Assembly: GCF_039631295.1 (NCBI RefSeq)
Contig: NZ_JBDIVE010000016.1
Location: forward strand, 1-49,467
DNA length: 49,467 nt
Direction of reading: 5' to 3'
Origin: Viridibacterium sediminicola
Lineage (GTDB): Bacteria; Pseudomonadota; Gammaproteobacteria; Burkholderiales; Rhodocyclaceae
In this document: piece after piece, positions 6,320 to 17,859 of the stretch
How positions within the stretch are numbered: the first letter of the stretch is position 1
Layout of the letters: each line of letters starts with the position of its first letter
Translations under genes and position numbers: made by a program
The notes under the pieces: generated by a model
The model's database searches: none
What the model was told of the DNA's origin: nothing
Seen by the model: the letters and a program-made list of their open reading frames with translations, nothing else

Positions 6320-7174
6320 TCAGGCGGCGCTGCCGCCGTCCTTGCGGATCGGCGCGTCTTCGGGCACGCCGAGGCGATGCACCAGTTGCTCGACACTCAT
6401 GTGTAGCAGTTCGCTGATGTCGGTGTAGTCGTCGGGCAGGGCGGGGTCGTGCCAGGTTTTGGCGGCGTGGCGCGCCAGGCGCGTGGCCAGCACCACATTG
6501 CGCACGCGCGGGCTGGCGGCATTGGTGTCGTCCATCAGGGTGATCAGCAGCTCGGGCAGGCGCCAGGCTTTGACCAGCGCAAACTGCAGCTCGTACATGG
6601 TGAAGCCGAGCAGATCTTTCTGCGCCGTCGCGCTGCGCAGGCCCGGCTGCGCCTGCAGGGTCTGCGCGATCTGCAGCATCAGCGTCGGCGCAAAGCAGCC
6701 GCAGAGGATTTCGGCCGCGTCGTGGAGCAGGGCGGCGACGGTGACTTCATCGACATCCAGATCGTGACGGATGATCGCCCAGTCATGCGCCCAGTTGGCG
6801 GCGCGGCGCGCACGGCCGATGACCTGCAGCACGCCGAGCAGGGCGCGCGGGTGGCGCGCCAGCTGGGCCTCGACGGTCGGCAGATCGCTGAACTTGGCGA
6901 AGAAGGGCGAGACGCCGAGCATCATGATCGCGCGCTCGATGGTGGTGATGTCGTGGTTCTGCTGCACACCGCGATGCGTCTCCAGGTAGGAGAGCACGCG
7001 CAGGGTCATCAGCGGATCGCTCAGCACCACAGCCGCCAGCCTGCGACCGCTGACGTTCTCTTCGTCGGCGCGCAGCTCATCGAGTTCGCGCACGGTGCTG
7101 CGCAGCACGGGCAGGGCCTGCTGGCTAAAGTACGCGATGTAACTGTCGATAGAGGTAAGTGGCTTTTCAATCAT
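6320..7174 (-). CDS. HDOD domain protein
   Basis: 284 residues. The HDOD domain covers about residues 15–220, with ALPVLRSTVRELDEL at the start, a DPLMTLRVLSYLE helix that matches the usual DPxLTxRVLxxxN pattern, and ALLHDAAEIL around residue 150. HDOD proteins are non-catalytic relatives of HD phosphohydrolases and work in signal transduction, often alongside c-di-GMP or chemotaxis proteins. There is no attached EAL or receiver domain. The gene is monocistronic on the minus strand and divergent from the reductase at 7412, with a 237-base shared intergenic region that should hold both promoters. Confidence 0.85.
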   Translation of the reverse strand: MIEKPLTSIDSYIAYFSQQALPVLRSTVRELDELRADEENVSGRRLAAVVLSDPLMTLRVLSYLETHRGVQQNHDITTIERAIMMLGVSPFFAKFSDLPTVEAQLARHPRALLGVLQVIGRARRAANWAHDWAIIRHDLDVDEVTVAALLHDAAEILCGCFAPTLMLQIAQTLQAQPGLRSATAQKDLLGFTMYELQFALVKAWRLPELLITLMDDTNAASPRVRNVVLATRLARHAAKTWHDPALPDDYTDISELLHMSVEQLVHRLGVPEDAPIRKDGGSAA

Positions 7175-7411
7175 GGAGCGGTGCCTCGGTGGCTTGCATG
7201 AAAACTATCGACATCCTGCCGCAAAGCTTGAGGGCCCTATGAACGGGCGCCGAGCGAATCTGCGGCGCGGCATGATCCAGCGCAATCATGTGCTTACCCG
7301 AACTGAGCGGTGCGGGCAGCGGGCTGCATGGCATGATGATGGCCCGCGTCCTGCGCATGATGCTGTCGGCTCCCCCGTGATGGCCTGCGCAAGCCCGAAG
7401 GAGCAATCAGT

Positions 7412-8431
7412 GTGAAGTCTTTCAAAGCATTTCTCATCGAGCAGTCGCCGAGCGGCGTAAGCGGCCGCTTTGTGCAGCTCGATGAATCGCAACTCGATGG
7501 CGGCGATGTGCTCATCCGCGTCATCTACTCCAGCGTCAATTACAAGGATGCTTTGGCGGCCACCGGGCGTGGGCGCATCGTCAAGCGCTTCCCCTGCGTG
7601 GGCGGCATCGATCTGGCCGGCGAGGTGGTGAGCAGTGCTGCGCCGCGTTTTCGCCCCGGCGACAAGGTCATCGTCACCAGCTACGACCTCGGCGTGGCGC
7701 ATCACGGCGGCTATGCCGAGTACGCCCTGGTGCCGGGCGGCTGGGTCTTGCCGCTGCCGCCCGGGCTGAGCCTGTTCGAGGCGATGGCGCTGGGTACGGC
7801 CGGGCTGACGGCGGCGATGGCGATCAGCCGCATGGAAGACAATGGCCTGCGTCCCGAGGCCGGGCCGGTGCTGGTCAATGGCGCCACCGGTGGCGTCGGC
7901 AGCCTCGCCATCGACATGCTGGCGGCGCGCGGCTATCAGGTCACCGCGCTGACCGGCAAGCCGGCCGAGGCCGACTGGTTGCGCTCCTTGGGCGCCAGCG
8001 AAGTGATGTTGCGTGGCGACATGCCGGCGATTCTCAAACCGCTCGACAAAGGCCTGTGGGCCGGTGTGATCGACAACCTCGGCGGCAGCGTGCTGGCCTG
8101 GTTGCTGAGCACCACCAAGCCCGGCGGCGTGGTGGCGAGCATCGGTCTGGCGGCCGGGGTGGATGTGAATACCACGGTGATGCCCTTCGTGCTGCGTGGG
8201 GTGAGCCTGCTCGGCATCGATTCGGGCTATGCCGGCTTTGCCGTGCGCGAGCGCGCCTGGTCACGCCTGGCCAGTGACCTGCGGCCGCGCCAGCTGGCGA
8301 ACATTGCCGTGGCGCGTGACTTCGACGAGCTGCCGCAGATCTTTGACGAGCTGCTGGCCGGCAAGGCCCATGGTCGCGTGGTGCTGCGTGTGGCTGGAGA
8401 GCAGGCGGCCGCCAACGGGGGACAGGCATGA
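7412..8431 (+). CDS. acuI: YhdH/AcuI-type quinone oxidoreductase (acryloyl-CoA reductase family)
   Basis: 339 residues, GTG start at 7412 with AAGGAG ten bases upstream. It belongs to the medium-chain dehydrogenase/reductase superfamily, zinc-free branch: the catalytic GroES-like part includes YSSVNYKDALAATG, and the nucleotide-binding fold carries NGATGGVGSLAIDML at about 150. This subfamily (YhdH/YhfP, AcuI) reduces acryloyl-CoA to propionyl-CoA with NADPH in the members studied. The stop overlaps the next gene's start (ATGA), so the two are translationally coupled. The name AcuI reflects family resemblance; substrate is inferred. Confidence 0.85.
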   Translation: MKSFKAFLIEQSPSGVSGRFVQLDESQLDGGDVLIRVIYSSVNYKDALAATGRGRIVKRFPCVGGIDLAGEVVSSAAPRFRPGDKVIVTSYDLGVAHHGGYAEYALVPGGWVLPLPPGLSLFEAMALGTAGLTAAMAISRMEDNGLRPEAGPVLVNGATGGVGSLAIDMLAARGYQVTALTGKPAEADWLRSLGASEVMLRGDMPAILKPLDKGLWAGVIDNLGGSVLAWLLSTTKPGGVVASIGLAAGVDVNTTVMPFVLRGVSLLGIDSGYAGFAVRERAWSRLASDLRPRQLANIAVARDFDELPQIFDELLAGKAHGRVVLRVAGEQAAANGGQA

Positions 8432-9555
8432 TTGAAGAGAGCGCCCAGCTGCCGCGCATCCTGATCGTTGATGATTCACGCATGGTGCGTGCCTCGCTGA
8501 TCAAACAGATCCGCGACAAGTTCGATGTGCGTGAAGAGGTCGATGGCGAAGCCGGCTGGCAGTCCCTGCTGCTGGACCCGAGCATCGAGGTGGTGATCTC
8601 CGACATCGGCATGCCGCGCCTTGATGGCTTCGGCCTCCTGCAGCGCATTCGCGGCTCGCGCCTGGCGCGCATCAATTGCCTGCCGGTGCTGATCATCTCC
8701 GGCGAAGACGAGAACGAAGCCCGTATGCGCGCGCAGGAACTGGGCGCCACTGATTTCATCAGCAAGGGCACGCCGCGCGTCGAGTTGCTGGCGCGCCTGG
8801 AGGCGCTGGCCAAGCTGGCTTCGACGCGGCGCGAACTCGAACAGAGCCGCGAGCAGCTGGTGCGGCGCAATCGTGGCGATGTCAGCGTGATGGTGATCGA
8901 GGTCGATCACTACGACAAACTGTGCAGCGAGTACGGCCACAACATTGGCCAGCTGGTGCATCGCAAGCTCTCCAAGCTGCTCTCGGCCAAGGTGCGCAAG
9001 GAAGACACCATCGCCCATCTGGCCGAGGGGCAGTTTGCCGTGATCTCGCCTTCGGCCGATCTGGATGCCTGTGGCGCTTTCGCCCTGCGCCTGCGCCGCG
9101 CCATCGAAACCATCGTCATGACCTACAAGGAGCACCGCATCCGCGTCAGCCTGACGGTGGGCCTGGCCAGCGCGCATGGCGACGCTTCGGTGTCGCTGGA
9201 GCAGCTCTTGCAGGCCGCCTCGCAGCGTGTGGCCGATGGGCGCAAGCTCGGCGGTAATCGCGTGGTGTCGGAGTCGGGCGAAGTCACCGCCGACAATATC
9301 GGCCGCTTCAGCCGCCTGGCGGTGAGTGTCGATCACGCCCTGACCCAGCTGCGCTCGGGCAGCCCGGACGAGGTCAAGAAGCGCCTGCGCGAACTCACCT
9401 ATTCCTTGCTGCCGCTGCTGGAGCTGATGGAGGCCGAGTATCGTCTGGGCATCCCCATCGTCGAACTGGCCGAGAAAGCGCAAGTGACCAGTATCGAGGG
9501 CGTCGGCACCGCGACCACCGAGGGCGCCCGTACGGTGTGGCGCACGGCGTCCTAG
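8428..9555 (+). CDS. Response regulator with degenerate GGDEF domain
   Basis: 375 residues. A CheY-like receiver covers residues 10–125: DD at 15–16, phospho-acceptor D59 (VVISDIGMPRLDG), and K113 in ISKG. A GGDEF-type fold follows at about 150–290, but the signature is AEGQF (199–203) instead of GG(D/E)EF, so diguanylate cyclase activity is not expected. The C-terminal 80 residues are helical and unassigned. The ATG overlaps the reductase stop by four bases. Its partner kinase may be the large sensor kinase at 12063–14942, which has no receiver of its own, but that gene is on the other strand. Confidence 0.85.
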   Translation: MIEESAQLPRILIVDDSRMVRASLIKQIRDKFDVREEVDGEAGWQSLLLDPSIEVVISDIGMPRLDGFGLLQRIRGSRLARINCLPVLIISGEDENEARMRAQELGATDFISKGTPRVELLARLEALAKLASTRRELEQSREQLVRRNRGDVSVMVIEVDHYDKLCSEYGHNIGQLVHRKLSKLLSAKVRKEDTIAHLAEGQFAVISPSADLDACGAFALRLRRAIETIVMTYKEHRIRVSLTVGLASAHGDASVSLEQLLQAASQRVADGRKLGGNRVVSESGEVTADNIGRFSRLAVSVDHALTQLRSGSPDEVKKRLRELTYSLLPLLELMEAEYRLGIPIVELAEKAQVTSIEGVGTATTEGARTVWRTAS

Positions 9556-9607
9556 CCACGCATTAGCGCACTGGGCATTGCCTCGCGCAGGTGACCCGCA
9601 AGGTCGA

Positions 9608-11152
9608 TCAGGCCAGGTCCAGCAGCAGGAACGAGACGTCGTCGTGCGCGCTGTGGCCTTGCAGGTGCTCGCTCAGTGCCGTGTTGAGAACCTCCAGTGC
9701 GTCCTGCTCGCCCGCGCCAGCGAGCGCCTTGAGCACGCCGGCCTGGCCGAATTCCTCACCGCCGGGGACGGCCGCTTCGAGTACGCCGTCCGAGCAGAGC
9801 AGCAGGCATTCACCCTCATCCTGCCAGGTGTAAGTCTCCGGCTCGCATTCGGCCGCTTCCATCTCGATGATGCCCAGCGGCAGGTGCTGCGAGCTGAAGC
9901 TCTGCATCAGGCGGCCCTGAGCGTCGATGCGCAGCACATCCGGCACGCCGCCGAGCCAGATCTGCAGGCTGCGCGCCGGGCTGTCGATGCAGACGATGGC
10001 GGTACTGACAAAGCGCCCCGGCGGCAGCAGGGCGCGCAGGGATTCGTTCATCGCACAGACCAGGCGGGCGACCGGGTGTTCGTTGGTGACGGCTTGGTGG
10101 AATTGATTGACCACGGACAGCCCGCTCAGCGCGGCGGCCAGGCCGTGGCCGGTGGCGTCGGCAAGCAGGCCGTAGAGCTTGCCGGAGGGGCCGCGCGCTG
10201 CCAGCACGATGTCGCCCGAAAAGCGCGCGGTCGGCCACACGCATTGCCGTACGCCATGTGTTTGCTGGCCCTGGCTGGCGATGTGGCGTTCGAGGATTTG
10301 CTGGGCCAGTTCGGCTTCGGCTTCGGCCTCGTCGTGGTACTGGCGCAGGCGTGTCGCGTCTTCGGCCAGCTGCAGCTCGACGCGCTTGCGTTCGCTGATG
10401 TCGCGCACCACGCCGATGAACAGGCGGCGCTCGGCGGTGGGCAGCGGGCTGATCGTCAGCTCCATCGGAAAGCGGCGGCCGTCCGGCGTGCAGGCGGTGA
10501 TCTCGGCGACGCGGCCGATGAACTCCCCGGCGCCGTGTTCGAGGCTGCGCGCCAGCGCCAGCGCAAAGGCCGGGCGCACTTCTTCGGCGATCAGCGAGGC
10601 GAAGTGGCGACCGCTGAGCTGCTCGGCGCTGACCTTGAAGATCTGCCGCGCCGCGCGGTTGAGGTCGCGGATATTGCCGCTGGCATCGAAGCTGATGATG
10701 CCGTCGATGACCGCGTCGGCAATCGTGCGTTCGCGCTTGAGCGCCTCTTCGTGGGTGCGCTGGAAGTCCAGCGCGCGCGCCATGTTGCGCATCTTGGCGG
10801 CAAACAGCTGGTAGGAGACAGGCTTGGCCAGATAGTCATCGGCGCCGCATTCGAGGCCGCGCACGAAGTCGCCCTCGGCGTCCATCGCCGAGATGATGAT
10901 GATCGGCACCCAGCGCTCGCTGGGCTGGCTGCGGATTTGCCGCATCGCCTCGAAACCATCCATCACCGGCATCATCAGGTCGATGATCAGGATGTCGGGC
11001 TTGCTGCGTTCGAACAAGGCGACGGCTTGCGCGCCGTTCTCGGCCAGCACGGTTTCGAAGCCTAGCCGCCCAAGGTAGGCGCGCAGCACAGCACGATTGG
11101 ACTGTGCATCATCGGCGACCAGGACCTTGAAGGTTTTGTGTTGGGCGAGCAT
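9608..11152 (-). CDS. Response regulator with PAS and SpoIIE/RsbU-type phosphatase domains
   Basis: 514 residues from the ATG at 11152 (AGGA upstream); a GTG at 11164 overlapping the previous stop is the alternative. Domains in order: receiver (about 10–125, acceptor in IIDLMMPVMDG, K in YLAKPVS), PAS (about 135–255, ending VVRDISERKR), coiled linker, and a PP2C-like SpoIIE phosphatase (about 290–510) with LADATGHGLAAA and LLCSDGVLEA metal-binding blocks. Such RsbU/RssB-like proteins dephosphorylate anti-sigma antagonists (STAS proteins). The kinase and the HATPase protein directly upstream overlap it, so the three form one operon. No STAS gene is in the window. Confidence 0.92.
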   Translation of the reverse strand: MLAQHKTFKVLVADDAQSNRAVLRAYLGRLGFETVLAENGAQAVALFERSKPDILIIDLMMPVMDGFEAMRQIRSQPSERWVPIIIISAMDAEGDFVRGLECGADDYLAKPVSYQLFAAKMRNMARALDFQRTHEEALKRERTIADAVIDGIISFDASGNIRDLNRAARQIFKVSAEQLSGRHFASLIAEEVRPAFALALARSLEHGAGEFIGRVAEITACTPDGRRFPMELTISPLPTAERRLFIGVVRDISERKRVELQLAEDATRLRQYHDEAEAEAELAQQILERHIASQGQQTHGVRQCVWPTARFSGDIVLAARGPSGKLYGLLADATGHGLAAALSGLSVVNQFHQAVTNEHPVARLVCAMNESLRALLPPGRFVSTAIVCIDSPARSLQIWLGGVPDVLRIDAQGRLMQSFSSQHLPLGIIEMEAAECEPETYTWQDEGECLLLCSDGVLEAAVPGGEEFGQAGVLKALAGAGEQDALEVLNTALSEHLQGHSAHDDVSFLLLDLA

Positions 11153-11160
11153 GTCGTTCC

Positions 11161-12066
11161 TCACAGCGGCGAGCGGGCGGCGACAGGCATCAGCAGGACG
11201 ACGCGATTGCCTGTGCCAAGATATTCAAGTTGCGTGAACGCCAGCTTACGCGCCAGTGCGATGCCCCGGCCGTTCGGCGCAAAGGCGCGTTCCGGCGCCA
11301 CTTCGAGAAAGCTGCGCCAGTCGAAGCCGGGGCCGTCGTCACTGATCGTGATCTGCCAGTGCGCGTGCTGGCGCAACAGCTGCAGGCGCACACGCTTGTC
11401 CAGATTGTCCGGCAGTGCCAGGCGCCGCTCCACTTCTTCGGACCAGCGGTCTTCGTGGCGCAGGCGGGATTTCTCGGCGAAGTCGATGCCCAGATTGCCG
11501 TGCTCGACACCATTGACCAGCAATTCGGCCAGCCCGATCAGGGCGGTGCCAGGGTCGGCCGCTAGCTGCGAGACCAGAGCCGCCACCGCCTCGACCTCGG
11601 CCAGAGTGCGCATCGCAAAATGGGCCTCGTCGAGCAGGCTCAGCGCCAGGATATTGTGCGACATGCGCTGGCTGAGGTCGTGCCAGCGCGAGGCGTCCTC
11701 CAGCGCGGCCTGCACGATGCTCAGCAGGGTGCCGCGCTCGAAGGGTTTGACCAGGTAGTAATAGGCGCCAGCGGCAATGCCTTCGGTCACTTCATCCGCA
11801 GCGGCGGCGGCCGTCTGCATGATCACCGGTATCTGGGCCAGGCGGCTGTCGCTCTTGAGGCGATGCAGCAGTTCGATGCCGCTCATGCCCGGCATCATGC
11901 GGTCGAGAATCACCGCGTCGAAACCCTGAGGTTGTGCGTCGAGCAGTGCCCAGGCTTGCTCGCCACTGCTGGCGAGTGTCAGCGAATAGGCTTCACCGTC
12001 GAGGAATTCGCTGATGATTTCAAGATTGAGGGGTTCATCATCGACCACCAGTAACGAAGCCATCAT
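11161..12066 (-). CDS. Response regulator with C-terminal RsbW-like HATPase domain
   Basis: 301 residues; the ATG overlaps the sensor-kinase stop by four bases. A receiver domain fills about residues 4–120 (VVDDEP, acceptor in VILDRMMPGMSG, K in YYLVKPFE). After a helical linker the C-terminal half has an anti-sigma-kinase type HATPase: LAELLVNGVEHGN is the N-box and DDGPGFDW with NGRGIALAR is the ATP lid. RsbW-like HATPases phosphorylate STAS antagonists or bind sigma factors. Fusion to a receiver makes it switchable by phosphorylation. Together with the SpoIIE protein downstream it gives opposing kinase and phosphatase arms of a partner-switch, although the target is not encoded nearby. Confidence 0.88.
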   Translation of the reverse strand: MMASLLVVDDEPLNLEIISEFLDGEAYSLTLASSGEQAWALLDAQPQGFDAVILDRMMPGMSGIELLHRLKSDSRLAQIPVIMQTAAAAADEVTEGIAAGAYYYLVKPFERGTLLSIVQAALEDASRWHDLSQRMSHNILALSLLDEAHFAMRTLAEVEAVAALVSQLAADPGTALIGLAELLVNGVEHGNLGIDFAEKSRLRHEDRWSEEVERRLALPDNLDKRVRLQLLRQHAHWQITISDDGPGFDWRSFLEVAPERAFAPNGRGIALARKLAFTQLEYLGTGNRVVLLMPVAARSPL

Positions 12067-14942
12067 GAGCCGACCCTCTCGAACAGGATTGCACCGGCAT
12101 CGTCGGCGATGCGCGATGGTGTTTCAAGCGGCAGGCGGACAATGAACTGCGCGCCGCCGGATGCGCGATTGCTGGCGAAGATCTGGCCATGATGGGCCGC
12201 AACGATCTGCCGGCAGATCGCCAGACCCAGACCGGTGCCGCCCATGCTGGGCGTGTTGTAGCTGCTTTGTACGAACTTCTCGAAGATGCTGTGCAGCTCG
12301 TGCTTGGCGATGCCCGGGCCTTCGTCGGCGACGCTCAGCTCCAGCGCCGCTTGCCCACCCAGCTGGCTGTGTCGTGCGCCAAGCGTGATGCAGCTGCCTT
12401 CTGGGGCGAACTTGATGGCGTTGGCGAGCAGGTTGCGCAGCACCTGGCCGATGCGTCCCGCATCCAGGCGGGCTGGCGGCAGATCGGCTTCGATCTGGTA
12501 GCTCAAGCGCATATTGCGGGCGCTCAGCCAGGCATCCATCTCGGCGCATATCTCGCGGATGATGGGCTCGGCCGTGTTGCTGCGCATCTCCATCACAAAG
12601 TGGCCAGATTCGAGCTTGGCCAGATCCAGCAATTCATTGAGCATGACCAGCAGGCGCTCGCCACTGACGCGGATACGGTTGAAATACTGGCTCAGCTTGT
12701 TGGCCGGCAACTGCTCGCCGCGTGATTCGCCCAGGCGGGCAAAACTGAGGATGGCATGCATCGGCGTGCGCAGCTCATGCGACATGCTGGCGAGAAAGGC
12801 CGAGCGGGTCTCGTTGGCGCGTTCGGCCATTTCTTTGGCGCGCACCAGGTCGATGGTCTGTTCGCGCACCAGTTCGGAGAGCTGGTCGCGGTGCCGGCGC
12901 AAGCCCGCCTCGGCCTCGCGCAGCTTGCTGATGTCGGTATTGATGCCGACCAGCACCGTATTGCCATCGGCATCGACGCACAGCGCCTTGCGGATGATGG
13001 TGTGCACGGTCGTGCCAGTGCTGTGCGGCAGTACGTATTCGCCTTCGAGCACTTCGTTGCCGCCACGGCTGAACAAGCGTTCTTCGGCCTCTTCGATGGC
13101 TTCTGCTGCGTCGGTGCTGACGAAATCGGCCGAGCGCTTGCCGATGATCGCCGCCATCTCGGCGCCGACTGATTCGGCTTGCGCACGATTGGTCATGATG
13201 TAGCGGTGCTGGCTGTCCTTGACGTAGAGCGGGTGCGGCACGGCATCGAAAACATCCTGCAGGAAGCTGCGCAGCAAGGACTGCTGCTGCGCCTGGCGCT
13301 GCACTTCGGTGAGGTCTTCGTAAGTGGTAACGATGTTCGGCTCACCATCGAGGCCGTCGCAGACCACGTGGGTGAAGCGCAGATAGCGCCGGTCGCCACC
13401 CAGGGTCGTCAGCCAGGCATGGCTGACTTGTGGCTCACTGCTGGCGATGGCTTCGATGCCCTGCTCCTGCAGGCGTTCAAGCAGGCGGGCCAGCTCGAAC
13501 GACGGCGCGGGCTGATCCAGCGTTGCCATCAGCTCGATGGCATAGCGTTCGTTGATCATCTGTGTGCTCTGGTCGGCGGCGCGCACGGTGACCGGCACCG
13601 GCATGGCATCGAGCACGCGCATCAGCATCGCACGGTAGCGTTCATGCACGGCGGATTGCGCGAATTCATCGCTGACATCGGCCAGGCTGCCGGTCAGCAG
13701 ACGGCGCTGTCCCAGCGCGTCGCGGGTGGCGCGCACGCGCAGCTTGAGCCAGCGCGCAGTGAGCCCGTCGTTGAGCGGAAATTTCAGCTCGCGGGCGGTA
13801 TCGACCTGGGCCGCCACGTGCAGCAAGGCAAGCACTTCGCGCCGCCAGTGGCGCGGCAATTGGCGCAGTGCGGCCGCCGCACTCGGCGCCTGCTCCTCGA
13901 CCCAGCCGAGCAGCAGCTGTGCCTTTTCCGAGATGTGGAAGGCGCGCGTCTGCAGATCGAATTCCCAGATGCCATCCTGGGTCAGCTGCAGGGCGCGCTG
14001 CATGCGCTCTTCGCTCTCGCTGAGCGCGTGTTCGACGCGTGACGCACTGGCCTGCGCCTGATTGCCGCGTGCCCCCAGCAACAGTGCCAGCGCTGCCATC
14101 AGCGCACCGAACACGACGATGGCGGCAGCGCCCAGATTGGCCGGCAGGCTGCTGCCATCAAAGTGGTGGGCATACACGCGCAGCTGCAGCGAGGGGCTGA
14201 TGCGTGGAAAGCGGGTGCTGCTCAGTAGCCTATCCTCGGCCAGTCTGGCGGCGGAGAACTGGCCGTTGGCGGTGAGCAGCTCGGCCGCAATCCATTTGCT
14301 GTGGCCGGCCGTGCTGGCATTGAGCCAGCGCTGCGGGTCGAAGATCAGCACCGTCGCCTGACCATGGCGCCAGGCATGTGCCAGTGCGGCAATCGGTAGC
14401 GCGTGTTGGCCGGCCACCGGCAGGCCGACCAGGCTGGGCAGGCCCTGTTCGCGCGCCGCACGGGCTGCTTCGCGGGCGAGGGCTTCGAGTTCCTCTGTGC
14501 TGCGCGCATTGCGTTCTTTGGCGTCGGCAAAGCGCAACAGCACGCGAGCCTGGCCACCGGCGTCCGGCGCATCGAACTGCAGCAGCATGATCGGTGATAG
14601 CGGACTGAAACCGCCGGATAGCAGCTTGCCTAGCGAAGGCGTGCTGGCAGCAGCGGCTTGTTTGTCATTCGCGCCACTGTGATCGGCCAGTTCAAGCGCG
14701 GCCAAGAGCAGGCTGGCTTGCTGCATTTGTTGCTGCATCTCATGGCTGAGCGCATGGGCGTGCTCGTCGACCGCCGCCTGGTGCAGCTGCTGGGGCTGTG
14801 CCTGCATCCAGTGCCAGAAGGCCGCCGCCGCCGCGATGCTGAACACCAGGACGAGGATGCTGACGATCTTGACCGCAGCATCGCGCAAGGCTTCGCGGCG
14901 TGAGCGGTCGGAGGGGGAAGGCGCAGGCGGGGTGTCTTGCAC
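12063..14942 (-). CDS. Membrane-bound multi-PAS sensor histidine kinase
   Basis: 959 residues, GTG start. The N-terminus has a transmembrane helix (about 25–46), a periplasmic domain of about 225 residues and a second helix (about 275–297). Then come two or three PAS-type modules (about 305–680), including QLTQDGIWEFDLQTRAFHI and DAVPHPLYVKDSQHRYIMTN. The kinase core follows: HisKA with SHELRTPMHA (His near 721) and HATPase with NLLANAIKFAP, ADEGPGIAKHE and GGTGLGLAI. There is no receiver domain; the next two genes, which overlap it serially, supply receivers. It is likely the input of the receiver-HATPase and receiver-SpoIIE module. The signal is unknown. Confidence 0.92.
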   Translation of the reverse strand: MQDTPPAPSPSDRSRREALRDAAVKIVSILVLVFSIAAAAAFWHWMQAQPQQLHQAAVDEHAHALSHEMQQQMQQASLLLAALELADHSGANDKQAAAASTPSLGKLLSGGFSPLSPIMLLQFDAPDAGGQARVLLRFADAKERNARSTEELEALAREAARAAREQGLPSLVGLPVAGQHALPIAALAHAWRHGQATVLIFDPQRWLNASTAGHSKWIAAELLTANGQFSAARLAEDRLLSSTRFPRISPSLQLRVYAHHFDGSSLPANLGAAAIVVFGALMAALALLLGARGNQAQASASRVEHALSESEERMQRALQLTQDGIWEFDLQTRAFHISEKAQLLLGWVEEQAPSAAAALRQLPRHWRREVLALLHVAAQVDTARELKFPLNDGLTARWLKLRVRATRDALGQRRLLTGSLADVSDEFAQSAVHERYRAMLMRVLDAMPVPVTVRAADQSTQMINERYAIELMATLDQPAPSFELARLLERLQEQGIEAIASSEPQVSHAWLTTLGGDRRYLRFTHVVCDGLDGEPNIVTTYEDLTEVQRQAQQQSLLRSFLQDVFDAVPHPLYVKDSQHRYIMTNRAQAESVGAEMAAIIGKRSADFVSTDAAEAIEEAEERLFSRGGNEVLEGEYVLPHSTGTTVHTIIRKALCVDADGNTVLVGINTDISKLREAEAGLRRHRDQLSELVREQTIDLVRAKEMAERANETRSAFLASMSHELRTPMHAILSFARLGESRGEQLPANKLSQYFNRIRVSGERLLVMLNELLDLAKLESGHFVMEMRSNTAEPIIREICAEMDAWLSARNMRLSYQIEADLPPARLDAGRIGQVLRNLLANAIKFAPEGSCITLGARHSQLGGQAALELSVADEGPGIAKHELHSIFEKFVQSSYNTPSMGGTGLGLAICRQIVAAHHGQIFASNRASGGAQFIVRLPLETPSRIADDAGAILFERVGS

Positions 14943-15047
14943 GAACAGTTACCGGGGGCTGGGGAAACCATTCCATTAACGGCGTAGCAGGCGCTACGCT
15001 TTAAGCATCATTCTGCGACGCCTTCCGTGCGCAGGCGGACAGATTGG

Positions 15048-15072
15048 GCGGGGCGCGCCAGGCGCGCCCCGC
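15048..15072 (-). terminator. GC-rich hairpin downstream of alaS
   Basis: A near-perfect palindrome GCGGGGCGCGCC-A-GGCGCGCCCCGC, forming about ten pairs around a short loop, lies 13 bases past the alaS stop. No U-tract follows on the minus strand, so it could be a weak intrinsic terminator or a 3'-end stabilising hairpin. Confidence 0.5.
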
Positions 15073-15084
15073 TGCAGGGGCTTC

Positions 15085-17736
<2,652 letters not shown>

Positions 17737-17820
17737 GGTGGCCTGGAAGTGAGTGCGCGCAGCGAGACGATGCGCGACAAAGTGTCAGATCGGCGCATTT
17801 TAACATCTGCCTGCGGCAAG

Positions 17821-17852
17821 TGCCCTGCGCAAGCTCCGGCTTGCGCAGGGCA
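17821..17852 (-). terminator. Perfect 13-bp hairpin downstream of the FTR1 gene
   Basis: TGCCCTGCGCAAG (17821–17833) pairs perfectly with CTTGCGCAGGGCA (17840–17852) around a six-base loop, eight bases after the FTR1 stop and upstream of alaS. There is no U-tract, but the stem strength and position suggest transcription termination or 3'-end protection. Confidence 0.55.
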
Positions 17853-17859
17853 GGGACGT

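Noticed and set aside
9578..11065. Open frame opposite the SpoIIE-type gene
   Set aside because: The real gene has clear receiver, PAS and phosphatase motifs; the antisense product is compositionally biased.
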